Below, in pieces: positions 17,743-24,976 of a DNA stretch of 64,000 nucleotides (the first letter of the stretch is position 1; every line of letters begins with the position of its first letter). Below the pieces are notes generated by a model, which did no database searches, was not told where the DNA came from, and saw nothing but the letters and a program-made list of their open reading frames with translations. The position numbers and the translations under genes are program-made. Source of the stretch: Planctomycetota bacterium (GTDB lineage Bacteria > Planctomycetota > JAJSAM01 > JAJVHW01); the NCBI GenBank assembly GCA_021414065.1, contig JAIOPE010000151.1, positions 1 to 64,000 on the forward strand, in the 5' to 3' direction.

Positions 17743-18232
17743 GCGGCTGACGACGGACCTCGTGCCAGAGGCCGCGGACGTCTTCGACCAGGAGCGCGAC
17801 GTCGGCCGCGATGAAGCCGGGCACGCGCGGAACGGTCGCCGCGAACGAGCGGCGCGCGAGTTCCCGCTCGGCGTCGCTCGAGAACACGCCCACGCGGAGT
17901 GACGGCGCGAGAGCACTGTCGCGGAGTCGAGCGGAGACGGGCATCACGTGGACGCGCGTCAGTTGCGCGAGCGCGGCGACTTTGCCGGCTTCATCGCGCA
18001 CGGGGAGAACGAGCGCCTGACCGTCGGAGCACGGGTCCGAGAACGTGACGAGGGCCGACGGCGCGACGAACCCGGTGAAGCGTCGCAGGAGCGCGTCGCC
18101 GTCGGCCACGTCGAACGGCCCCGAGAGCGCGAGGTGCGGCGGGTGTCGGTGGAACGCGGGGTCGTGCAGTCGCCGGAAGGGCTCCAGCGCCGCGACGACT
18201 TCCTCGGGGGGGACGACGACCACCTGGAACAC
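17723..18232 (-). CDS. 2H phosphoesterase / 2'-5' RNA ligase-like protein, probably inactive
   Basis: Protein of 169 residues from a GTG start. The first 2H motif is present (HPPHLALSGPF, His33). At the place of the second H-x-T/S-h motif the protein has PSLRVGVFSS, without the second catalytic His. The active site therefore seems degenerate, and a binding rather than phosphodiesterase role is likely. Its 3' end overlaps the convergent histidine kinase gene by 20 bp. It diverges from the following glycosyltransferase gene with only 48 bp between starts; TACTAA (complement of 18242-18247) could be its -10 box. Confidence 0.65.
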   Translation of the reverse strand: MFQVVVVPPEEVVAALEPFRRLHDPAFHRHPPHLALSGPFDVADGDALLRRFTGFVAPSALVTFSDPCSDGQALVLPVRDEAGKVAALAQLTRVHVMPVSARLRDSALAPSLRVGVFSSDAERELARRSFAATVPRVPGFIAADVALLVEDVRGLWHEVRRQPLTLPGE

Positions 18233-18280
18233 GTCCGGAGGTTAGTAGCGTAGACCGGCGGGGCGCCGTCGAATGACGGG

Positions 18281-19132
18281 GTGATCTCCTTCGTCATCCC
18301 ATCGATGCGCGCGCGCCGCGACGATCTGCTGCGGTGCCTCGGGGCGCTCCGTCGCGAGACGGTCGGCATCCCGTCGGAAGCGCTCGTCGTCGTCGAGGAC
18401 GATGCGGCGGCCGCGGGGCTCGAGCGTCAGGCGTCGGCCGACTTGGCGGTACGGCCGATCGTCTGCGACGGCGGCGCCGCGCGGAGACGGAACGCCGCGT
18501 TCGCCGCGTTGCGTGGCGACGTCGTGGCGCTCATCGACGACGACGCAGCGCCGATGCCCGGCTACGGCGAGGCGTTGCGAGCGCGGTTCGCCGACGGTGC
18601 TCCGAAGGTCGTGCAGGGCGCGATCTGGCCCGCGTTCGACGCCGAACCGCCCCCCGCGCTCGCGCCGGTGGTGTTCAGCGTCGGCGGCTTCAACCGCCTG
18701 GGCGACGTGCGCCGCACCGACGTGTTCATCAGCGCAAACTGCGCGTTCTCCCGCGCGGTGCTCGACACCGTCGGTCCGATGCGCGAAGACCTCGGCCCCG
18801 GCAGCGGTCGCGCCGCGTGGGGTGACGACACCGACTGGCACGAGCGCTCGAAAGTCGCCGGGTTCGCGACCGAGCACGACGACGGCATGGCCGTGCGTCA
18901 CCGCATCCAGGCGGAGCGGATCACGGTCGAGTACGTACTGTCGCGCGCCGAGCGCGTCGGCCGCACGCGGGCGCAACTCGAGTGGCAGCGACGGCGACCG
19001 CCGCTCGCGGTCGTGCTGAAGATGCGCGGACTCGCGGCGTGGGCACGGCTGAAGGGGCGCGGAATCCAAGGCGAGGCGCTCGCGCGGCGGCTCGCCGGAT
19101 ACGCGGACGAGCTGACGTCGATGCGGCGCTGA
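18281..19132 (+). CDS. family 2 glycosyltransferase
   Basis: Protein of 283 residues from a GTG start. It shows a GT-A fold: SFVIPSMRARRDDLLRCLGAL at the N-terminus, VVVEDDAA, CDGGAARRRNAAFAALRGDVVALIDDDAAP with the DDD metal/sugar-binding motif near residue 87, and later SANCAFSRAVLDTVGPMRED and a WGDDTDWHER acceptor-side motif typical of GT2 enzymes. The last 60 residues are basic helices. It probably adds a sugar to an envelope glycan; the substrate cannot be inferred. TCGAAT at 18269-18274, 6 nt before the GTG, may be the -10 box of a leaderless transcript. Confidence 0.82.
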   Translation: MISFVIPSMRARRDDLLRCLGALRRETVGIPSEALVVVEDDAAAAGLERQASADLAVRPIVCDGGAARRRNAAFAALRGDVVALIDDDAAPMPGYGEALRARFADGAPKVVQGAIWPAFDAEPPPALAPVVFSVGGFNRLGDVRRTDVFISANCAFSRAVLDTVGPMREDLGPGSGRAAWGDDTDWHERSKVAGFATEHDDGMAVRHRIQAERITVEYVLSRAERVGRTRAQLEWQRRRPPLAVVLKMRGLAAWARLKGRGIQGEALARRLAGYADELTSMRR

Positions 19133-19148
19133 CTCCACGCGCGGCTAA

Positions 19149-21392
19149 CTACTTCACGCCGACGACGATGCCCACCGACGCATTCGCGTCGCCGCCCGTA
19201 AGCGTGCCGAGCACGACCGAGCCGTCGCCCGAGACCGCGTACCAGACCGGAGCCCCGACGGGGCGGTGGTTGCCCGCGGCGTCGGGAACGACCGTGTAGT
19301 TCGACGTGCTCGACGTCTCGCCGACCGAGCTGCCGCCGAGCACCCAGGTCATCGCCGTGAGCGGCAGGTTCCCGGTGAGTGAGAAGATCGAACGCGTCGC
19401 AGCGGCGAGCGTCTCCGTCGCATCGAGGGAAGCGTTCACGGAGAGCGAACCCGTGCGGCCGAGGAACTGCTGCGTCGAGCTGCGCGTGTCGGGCACGCCG
19501 GTCGTCGAGCCCGTTTCGAAGCGAGCGAAGTTCCACGTGCCTTCGAAGACTCCGGCGGGGGCCGTCGCCGGCTGCTTCGTCGCGACGAGAAGGCGGATCT
19601 CCTTTGTCGTCGAATCGGTCGTGGTCAGCGCAATCACGCCGGCGTCCTTCGAGTAGACGCCGTGCAGGCGGCCGGACGCGTCGGAGAGCGCGCCGCCGAC
19701 GCCGAGGGTGAGCGTCACGGGCGCCGCGCCGTCGGTTGCCGACGACGTGACCTGCACGTGCGCCGGGTCCGTCGCGTTCGTGCGGTACTGCGTGTCGGTG
19801 GAGAACGACATCCCGGTCGGCGCGAACGTGAACACTCCGGCGGCCGACGCGTCGAAGTCGCGCGTCGCGGAACTCCAGCGCGTGCGGAACGGTTCGATGC
19901 CGCCGTCGAGGAGCTGCACGCCCATCTCGGTGCCGGTCCAGCGCCCTGCGAGGTCGGCTGCGACCGACGCGCCGGCCCGCAGCCCGACGCCGATGAAGTC
20001 GAACCCGGGGCCGCGCCCGGTGAACACGATGACGTTTCCGTCAGCCGAAGCGACGCCGTCGGCGAGAGCCGTCTGGCCGAGTTGCAGCGGGAAGCTAAAG
20101 GCGAAACGGCCCTGCGCCGGCGCGGTCCAGGCGAACTCGTACGATCCCGCGAACGACGGCGCGAACAGGTCCGAGTGGTGCGGCGCAGCGCGCAGGAAGC
20201 CACGGTTCACGATGGAGAACTGCCCCGACTGCGCGGAGCCCGTGCCGTCACGTCGGAAGTTGAACGACTGCACGAGGATGCCGGCGCTGAAGCTCGGATC
20301 GAACGCCGAAGCCGGCGGATTCGCTACGGTTGTGGTGCCCGCGTTCGTCGCGACGGCGAGCGACTGCACCGTGTACGCGCCGTCGGGCGCACCGACCGGC
20401 GGGGCTTCCACGCCGGGCTGGAAGGTCCCGAGGGCCGTGGACTGTCCGGAGACGGTTCCGTCGAGTTCGATCTGGCGGCCCGTGAGCCGCACGGCGTCGG
20501 GATCGTCGTCGCGGAACACCACGAGGTCCGCGGCGGACCCGCCCTCCGGAATCGCGTACGGCAGGTACACGGTGATCGGCGCGTTCAGTTGCAGGTTCGA
20601 CGGTTGCACCGCGAGCGCCGGACCGGCGGCGAGATCCCGCCCGCCGACGAACGGCGTGCCCGCCGAGAGCGTCACGGCGATCGGCGAGCCCACCGCCGTC
20701 GGCGGGAAGAGCACCGACGCGCCGTCGAGCGGCGTGCCCGCGCCGCGCGGGATCGCCATGCGAGCGCCGCCGGGGCCGACCGTGTCGCCGGAACGCAGTC
20801 GCGCCGGCGGCAACGGCCGACCGGTCCGCTTCGCGAGCTTCTCCGCGAGCTTCAGCGCGGTCGTGTACGAAGCCTCGGCCTGCGCGAGCACGCGGGACTT
20901 CGTCTTCGCGTCGGTTGCGATGTCGGCGGCGGCGCGCAGCGTGGCGGCCTTCGACCGGGCGGAGTCCACCTGTGCGCGTTCTTTCGACGACGCCAACATG
21001 GCGCGGTCGTCGTTGATCGTGTCCTCGCGTTCCTGAAGAGCGAGTGCCGCGCGCACGAACGCGACGTCGAGTTCATCGGCGTAGCCGTCCGCGGCCGTGC
21101 CGAGCTTCGCGAAGGCGTACGCCGCCGACTTCAGTTCCGCGAAGTCCTGCGAGAGCTTGCTCGACGTCTTCGCGAGCGTCTTCGCGACGGCCTTCAGCGC
21201 GGCGAGTTCCTTCTTCTCTGACTTCGTGCGCGACGGCTGCCCCTCGATCGCAGCGATCCGCGCGGCCACCGGCGGCCCAAGCGGGGCGGAGATCTCGTTC
21301 AGGTGCGTCTCGAAGTAGGCGTGGGCGGTGGCGCAGGCCAAGACGCCGGTCAGGACGACGGCAGCGATCGGAACGAAGCGGGACGTGCGAAT
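19149..21392 (-). CDS. large exported protein, helical N-terminal domain plus beta-rich body; probable ATT start
   Basis: Protein of 747 residues if translation begins at the ATT at 21392. That codon lies 5 nt after a strong GAGGAGG ribosome-binding site and directly opens a good signal peptide (RTSRFVPIAAVVLTGVLACATAHA). The nearest upstream ATG (21515) would put about 40 unrelated residues in front of the signal and overlap the divergent gene. Residues 30-190 are helical, ending SYTTALKLAEKLAKRTG, as in the N-terminal domains of three exported proteins at 28.3-34.7 kb. The rest is beta-rich, with a ZU5-like segment (SGDTVGPGGARMAIPRGA) and repeats with GRWTGTEMGVQ and FEGTWNFARF. Cell-surface or secreted; function unknown. 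Confidence 0.75.
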   Translation of the reverse strand: MRTSRFVPIAAVVLTGVLACATAHAYFETHLNEISAPLGPPVAARIAAIEGQPSRTKSEKKELAALKAVAKTLAKTSSKLSQDFAELKSAAYAFAKLGTAADGYADELDVAFVRAALALQEREDTINDDRAMLASSKERAQVDSARSKAATLRAAADIATDAKTKSRVLAQAEASYTTALKLAEKLAKRTGRPLPPARLRSGDTVGPGGARMAIPRGAGTPLDGASVLFPPTAVGSPIAVTLSAGTPFVGGRDLAAGPALAVQPSNLQLNAPITVYLPYAIPEGGSAADLVVFRDDDPDAVRLTGRQIELDGTVSGQSTALGTFQPGVEAPPVGAPDGAYTVQSLAVATNAGTTTVANPPASAFDPSFSAGILVQSFNFRRDGTGSAQSGQFSIVNRGFLRAAPHHSDLFAPSFAGSYEFAWTAPAQGRFAFSFPLQLGQTALADGVASADGNVIVFTGRGPGFDFIGVGLRAGASVAADLAGRWTGTEMGVQLLDGGIEPFRTRWSSATRDFDASAAGVFTFAPTGMSFSTDTQYRTNATDPAHVQVTSSATDGAAPVTLTLGVGGALSDASGRLHGVYSKDAGVIALTTTDSTTKEIRLLVATKQPATAPAGVFEGTWNFARFETGSTTGVPDTRSSTQQFLGRTGSLSVNASLDATETLAAATRSIFSLTGNLPLTAMTWVLGGSSVGETSSTSNYTVVPDAAGNHRPVGAPVWYAVSGDGSVVLGTLTGGDANASVGIVVGVK

Positions 21393-21513
21393 GGAAGCCT
21401 CCTCGGGCGCTTGGACGAAGGCTCCATGGTAGCCGGGGATGACGGGGCGGACGGCGGGCTGCGCGGATCGCGGGAAACTGCGTGAGCGCCCTGCCGGGGC
21501 CGACCATCTCTCC

Positions 21514-22452
21514 ATGGGCAACGAAGCGCGCACCCCGCCGACGATCGTCCGCGGCGGCACCTACGCGGCGATGGCGTTGCACGTCACGTTCGCGGCGGGG
21601 ACGTACGTGATCGGCAAGCCGGCCGCCGCTCACTTCGGCGATCCGGCGGCGCTCACGCTCGCGCGGTCGTTGCTGGCGTCCGTCCTGTGTCTCGCGCTGA
21701 CGGGCTGGGCCGTGCCGGTGCCGAAGTTCAGCGGGCGCGAGTGGCTGGAGATTGCCGGCCTCGGACTCCTCCTGGTCCCCCTCAATCAGTACCTGTTCCT
21801 CCGCGGTCTCCGAACGACCGTGCCGTCGCACGCGGCGCTCATCTACGCGATGACGCCCGCCGGTGTGATGCTGCTGATCGCTGCGCTCGAGCGACGGCGT
21901 CCGCCCGCGGCGTGGCTGGTCGGCGTGACGCTCGCGCTCGGCGGCGTCGTGCTCGTCCTGGAACCCTGGCGCGACGAAGAAGCGCTCCGTGCCGTCCGCG
22001 AGGGCGACTTCTGCATCCTGCTCGGACTCGTCATCTGGGTCGTCTACACGGTGTGGGTCAAGCGGCTGACGCGCACCGCCGACCCGCGCACCGTGACGGT
22101 GTGGACGCTCGTTCTCGGCACGGCGATGCTCGTCCCGTTCGCCGGATCGTCGCTGCTCGCGACCGACTTCGACGCCATCCCCAGGCAGGCGTGGGGCGGG
22201 CTCCTCTGGCTCGCCGCGATCACGAGCACCGCGATGATGCTCCTCTGGAACGGGATGCTCCGACGCCTCGAACCGGTGCAGGTCGCGGTGTGCGCCAACG
22301 CGCAACCGGCGGCGACGGCCGCCCTCGCCGCGTCGCTCTCCGCGGCCGGATGGCTCCAGGGCGAGCAGCATCTCGGCCTCGCGTACTGGGGTGGGACGGC
22401 GCTCGTCGTCGCCGGGGTCGTCCTCGTGCAGTTCCGCGGGGCGCCGCGGTAG
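21514..22452 (+). CDS. EamA/DMT family transporter
   Basis: Protein of 312 residues with ten predicted membrane helices in two homologous EamA halves. Typical segments are HVTFAAGTYVIGKPAAAHFGDP, LARSLLASVLCLAL, LRTTVPSHAALIYAMTPAGVMLLI with ALGGVVLVL in the first half, and ILLGLVIWVVYTVWVKRL to WNGMLRRLEPVQVAVCANAQPAATAALA in the second. It is probably an exporter or importer of small metabolites at the inner membrane; the substrate is not inferable. The next gene starts 11 bp after its stop, so they are probably co-transcribed. Confidence 0.9.
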   Translation: MGNEARTPPTIVRGGTYAAMALHVTFAAGTYVIGKPAAAHFGDPAALTLARSLLASVLCLALTGWAVPVPKFSGREWLEIAGLGLLLVPLNQYLFLRGLRTTVPSHAALIYAMTPAGVMLLIAALERRRPPAAWLVGVTLALGGVVLVLEPWRDEEALRAVREGDFCILLGLVIWVVYTVWVKRLTRTADPRTVTVWTLVLGTAMLVPFAGSSLLATDFDAIPRQAWGGLLWLAAITSTAMMLLWNGMLRRLEPVQVAVCANAQPAATAALAASLSAAGWLQGEQHLGLAYWGGTALVVAGVVLVQFRGAPR

Positions 22453-22462
22453 AACCTCCTCG

Positions 22463-23188
22463 ATGGCGAGTTCGCACGGCAGTCAGGCATGGTTCCGTGA
22501 GTTCTTCCGCGGCCTGCGGAAGGACGCGGGCGTCGTTCGCTGCGGCACGATCTACGTGGACGTCGCGGGCACGATCGACCGCCAAGTGGCCTGCGGCGAC
22601 GGACTCTGCTGGGAGTCGTCGGGTCGCGCCGCCGCGAACTCGCGCGCCATCGCCGGCAAGACCTGCTGCACCACGTTCATGGTGCCGGTGCAACGCCACG
22701 AGATCTCGCGCATCAAGCGCATCCTTCCGGAGGTTCGAAAGATCCGCGACGTCGGCGCCGCCATCGACCGCGCCGGAGGCTTCTTCCACGAAGAGGCCGG
22801 CAGCACCTGGATGAACGACCGCCCGAACGGCGCGTGCGTGTTCCTGTCGTCCGCGCCCGGCGGTCCGCCGCTCTGTTCGATCCACGAGTGGGCCGCGTCG
22901 AAGGGCGACGACCACCGCGCCTGGAAGCCGGAGAACTGCTGCCTTTTCCCGCTGTACCTCGTCCAGTGGGGCGAGGACACGTTCGTCACGAGCTACGGGA
23001 GCGAGCGCTGGCGCGCCATCGACCCCGCGGAGGCCGAGTTCGAGAAGTCGTACGCCTGCTTCACCCCTCCCGCCGGCCGGGGCCACCCCGTGCTCGTCGA
23101 GCAGGAAGACGAGCTCCGCTTCCGAATCGGCGCCCGCCGCTGGAACGCAACCCTCCGCAAGCTGCGAGCGCTCGGGCACCACGTGTGA
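22463..23188 (+). CDS. cysteine-rich protein, YkgJ/DUF3109-like metal-binding
   Basis: Protein of 241 residues with many Cys: Cys27 (RCGTIYVD), Cys44 and Cys49 (ACGDGLC), a Cys pair 68-69 (KTCCTTFMVPVQRHEISRI), then GACVFLS, PLCSIHEWA and ENCCLFPLYL. CC-t-F followed by a v-l-x-x-E-i-x-r-i segment and CCLFPL are typical of the zinc- or iron-chelating CxxxCxxC proteins grouped as YkgJ or DUF3109. It is probably a small cytoplasmic metal or Fe-S protein of unknown role. It follows the EamA gene by 11 bp and converges with the acyltransferase gene 6 bp further on. Confidence 0.7.
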   Translation: MASSHGSQAWFREFFRGLRKDAGVVRCGTIYVDVAGTIDRQVACGDGLCWESSGRAAANSRAIAGKTCCTTFMVPVQRHEISRIKRILPEVRKIRDVGAAIDRAGGFFHEEAGSTWMNDRPNGACVFLSSAPGGPPLCSIHEWAASKGDDHRAWKPENCCLFPLYLVQWGEDTFVTSYGSERWRAIDPAEAEFEKSYACFTPPAGRGHPVLVEQEDELRFRIGARRWNATLRKLRALGHHV

Positions 23189-23194
23189 CGGCTC

Positions 23195-24976
23195 TCATGC
23201 GTGGCGAGCGGCGAACCGCGCCGCGCCGTCTTTCCCCATGTACCGCGCGAGGGTGCGGCGCTCGGTCTTGACGAGGTCGATCACGACGAGGCCGTCCACC
23301 ACGTCGCTGAAGTCGGGGTCCACGTTGAACGCGGCGAAGCGGCCCGCGAGTCGGTGGTACTCGCGAAGCAGGACCGGGACGCCGCGGAGCGACGGTTCCA
23401 AGTCGGCGACGGCGGCCGACAACTCGTCGATGTCGGCGAGCACCGCGCTGGCGGTTCGAGCGTGTCGGACGTGCCCGCGGCGCGCGCGGACGGGGCGGCG
23501 GGGCCGCGCCAGATCCTCGAACTCGGGCGCGGAGGCGTGGAGCCGGAGCCACTCGATCATGAGTTGCCGCGAGAACGCTGCGTAGCGTCGGCTGATGCTG
23601 ACGGGACCGAACACGGTGCGGCATCCGGGGGTCTGCAAGACGAACGCGGCGATCCCCTTCCAGAGGAGCATCAGCGGCGAGAAACTCCGCTGCCACGCGG
23701 GAGCGATGAACGACCGCCCCAGCTCGATGGCGGGCCCGAGTCGGTTGAAGAAGTCGTCGCCGAGACGGAAGAGCGTCGTCGTGTAGAGCCCGGAGCGACC
23801 GTGCGCCGCGATGACCAGGTCGGTTCTCGCGAGACGGTACGACCCGGCGACTGCGCGCGTTTCGCGGTCCCAGAGGACGAGATGCAGGTAGTGCGGATCG
23901 AAGCGGTCGAGGTCGCGGGTGCGCCCCGTGCCCTCCCCGACTTCGCGGAACGTCTCTTCGCGCAGCCGACCGATCTCCTGGAGCACGACCGGGACCTCGC
24001 GCGCGGCGCACAGGTACACGGCGAGCGTTCCGTTCACGGCGAGGCAACGATCCGTCGGCAGCGCGGCGATCTCGGCCGCCATCGTGGACGAGTCTTCGGC
24101 GGGCGCGATCTCGACGCCGTCCGACTCGCGCCGCGACCCCGCGGGCGGGACCGAGCGCCGCGCGAGCAGGTCGGTGCGCATCCGCAGATACGCGGTGATC
24201 GACGGGTCGTCGCCGAGTTGGACCAGGCGCGCGTGCCGGATCGGCGCGCCGACGTGGAGTCGCAGCACGCGGCCGGTCTTGTTCAGCAACTCGCGCGGGA
24301 GGAGCGCTGTCCGAAGGCGCGGGTGGATCATCCCCGCGGCCTGGAAGAGCGGGCCGTTCGACCCCTCGAAGCGGATCGGCAGGGCGTCGGCGCGGCCGAG
24401 TCGCACGAACGCGGCGATGTCGCTGCACCACGCTGAGTCCACGACTCCCTCGCCGAACCGCACGTGCGCGACTTCGCCCGCGGGGAAGACGGCGAGCATC
24501 CCGCCGGCCCGGAGGTGGCGGATGGCCGTCAGGATCGAACGTCGATTCGACGCTGCGGACGTCGCGTCGGTGCCCATGACGTCCACGTCGAGGATCAGTT
24601 CGTCGAGTTCCGGAATCGCTCGGAGGAGTCGGTTCGCGAGGATGAGCACGTCGCTGCGCACGCTCCGGAGCAGTCGCAGCAGAACGAGCCCTTCCACGGC
24701 GCCGAACGGGTGGTTCGCGACGGCCACGACGGCGCCGGTGCGGGGGATTCTCGCGACGTCGTCGGGTGCGACGTCGGTGCAGACGCGCATCGTTGCGAGC
24801 GCGGATTCAAGGAAGCCGTCGGCGCTCGAAGTCGCGGGAATCGACGCATACAGCGCGCGCAGGCGGCCGAGGCCGAGCATCCGTTCCGCGGCGGCGTTCA
24901 CCGCCGGCCCGAGGCGTCGCGGCACGGGGAGATCGAGTCGGAACGGCTGCGGCGCCGACGTCGTGGCGGTTGTCAT
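23195..24976 (-). CDS. OlsF-like bifunctional acyltransferase (PlsC-like + GNAT)
   Basis: Protein of 593 residues. The N-terminal half is a PlsC-like acyltransferase with ANHPFGAVEG (His89; the H-x5-E variant of HX4D) and FPAGEVA at 164-168 in place of FPEGxR. The C-terminal part (about 345-500) is a GNAT domain of the hemolysin/OlsB type, with DRFDPHYLHLVLWDRETRAVAGSYRLARTD. This combination resembles OlsF, which makes ornithine lipid from ornithine and two acyl-ACPs, and related fused lyso-lipid acyltransferases. It would act at the inner face of the membrane. The likely start overlaps the C-terminal codons of the upstream pyruvate-kinase-like gene by 170 bp; the in-frame ATG at 24880 would cut this to 74 bp. 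Confidence 0.82.
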   Translation of the reverse strand: MTTATTSAPQPFRLDLPVPRRLGPAVNAAAERMLGLGRLRALYASIPATSSADGFLESALATMRVCTDVAPDDVARIPRTGAVVAVANHPFGAVEGLVLLRLLRSVRSDVLILANRLLRAIPELDELILDVDVMGTDATSAASNRRSILTAIRHLRAGGMLAVFPAGEVAHVRFGEGVVDSAWCSDIAAFVRLGRADALPIRFEGSNGPLFQAAGMIHPRLRTALLPRELLNKTGRVLRLHVGAPIRHARLVQLGDDPSITAYLRMRTDLLARRSVPPAGSRRESDGVEIAPAEDSSTMAAEIAALPTDRCLAVNGTLAVYLCAAREVPVVLQEIGRLREETFREVGEGTGRTRDLDRFDPHYLHLVLWDRETRAVAGSYRLARTDLVIAAHGRSGLYTTTLFRLGDDFFNRLGPAIELGRSFIAPAWQRSFSPLMLLWKGIAAFVLQTPGCRTVFGPVSISRRYAAFSRQLMIEWLRLHASAPEFEDLARPRRPVRARRGHVRHARTASAVLADIDELSAAVADLEPSLRGVPVLLREYHRLAGRFAAFNVDPDFSDVVDGLVVIDLVKTERRTLARYMGKDGAARFAARHA

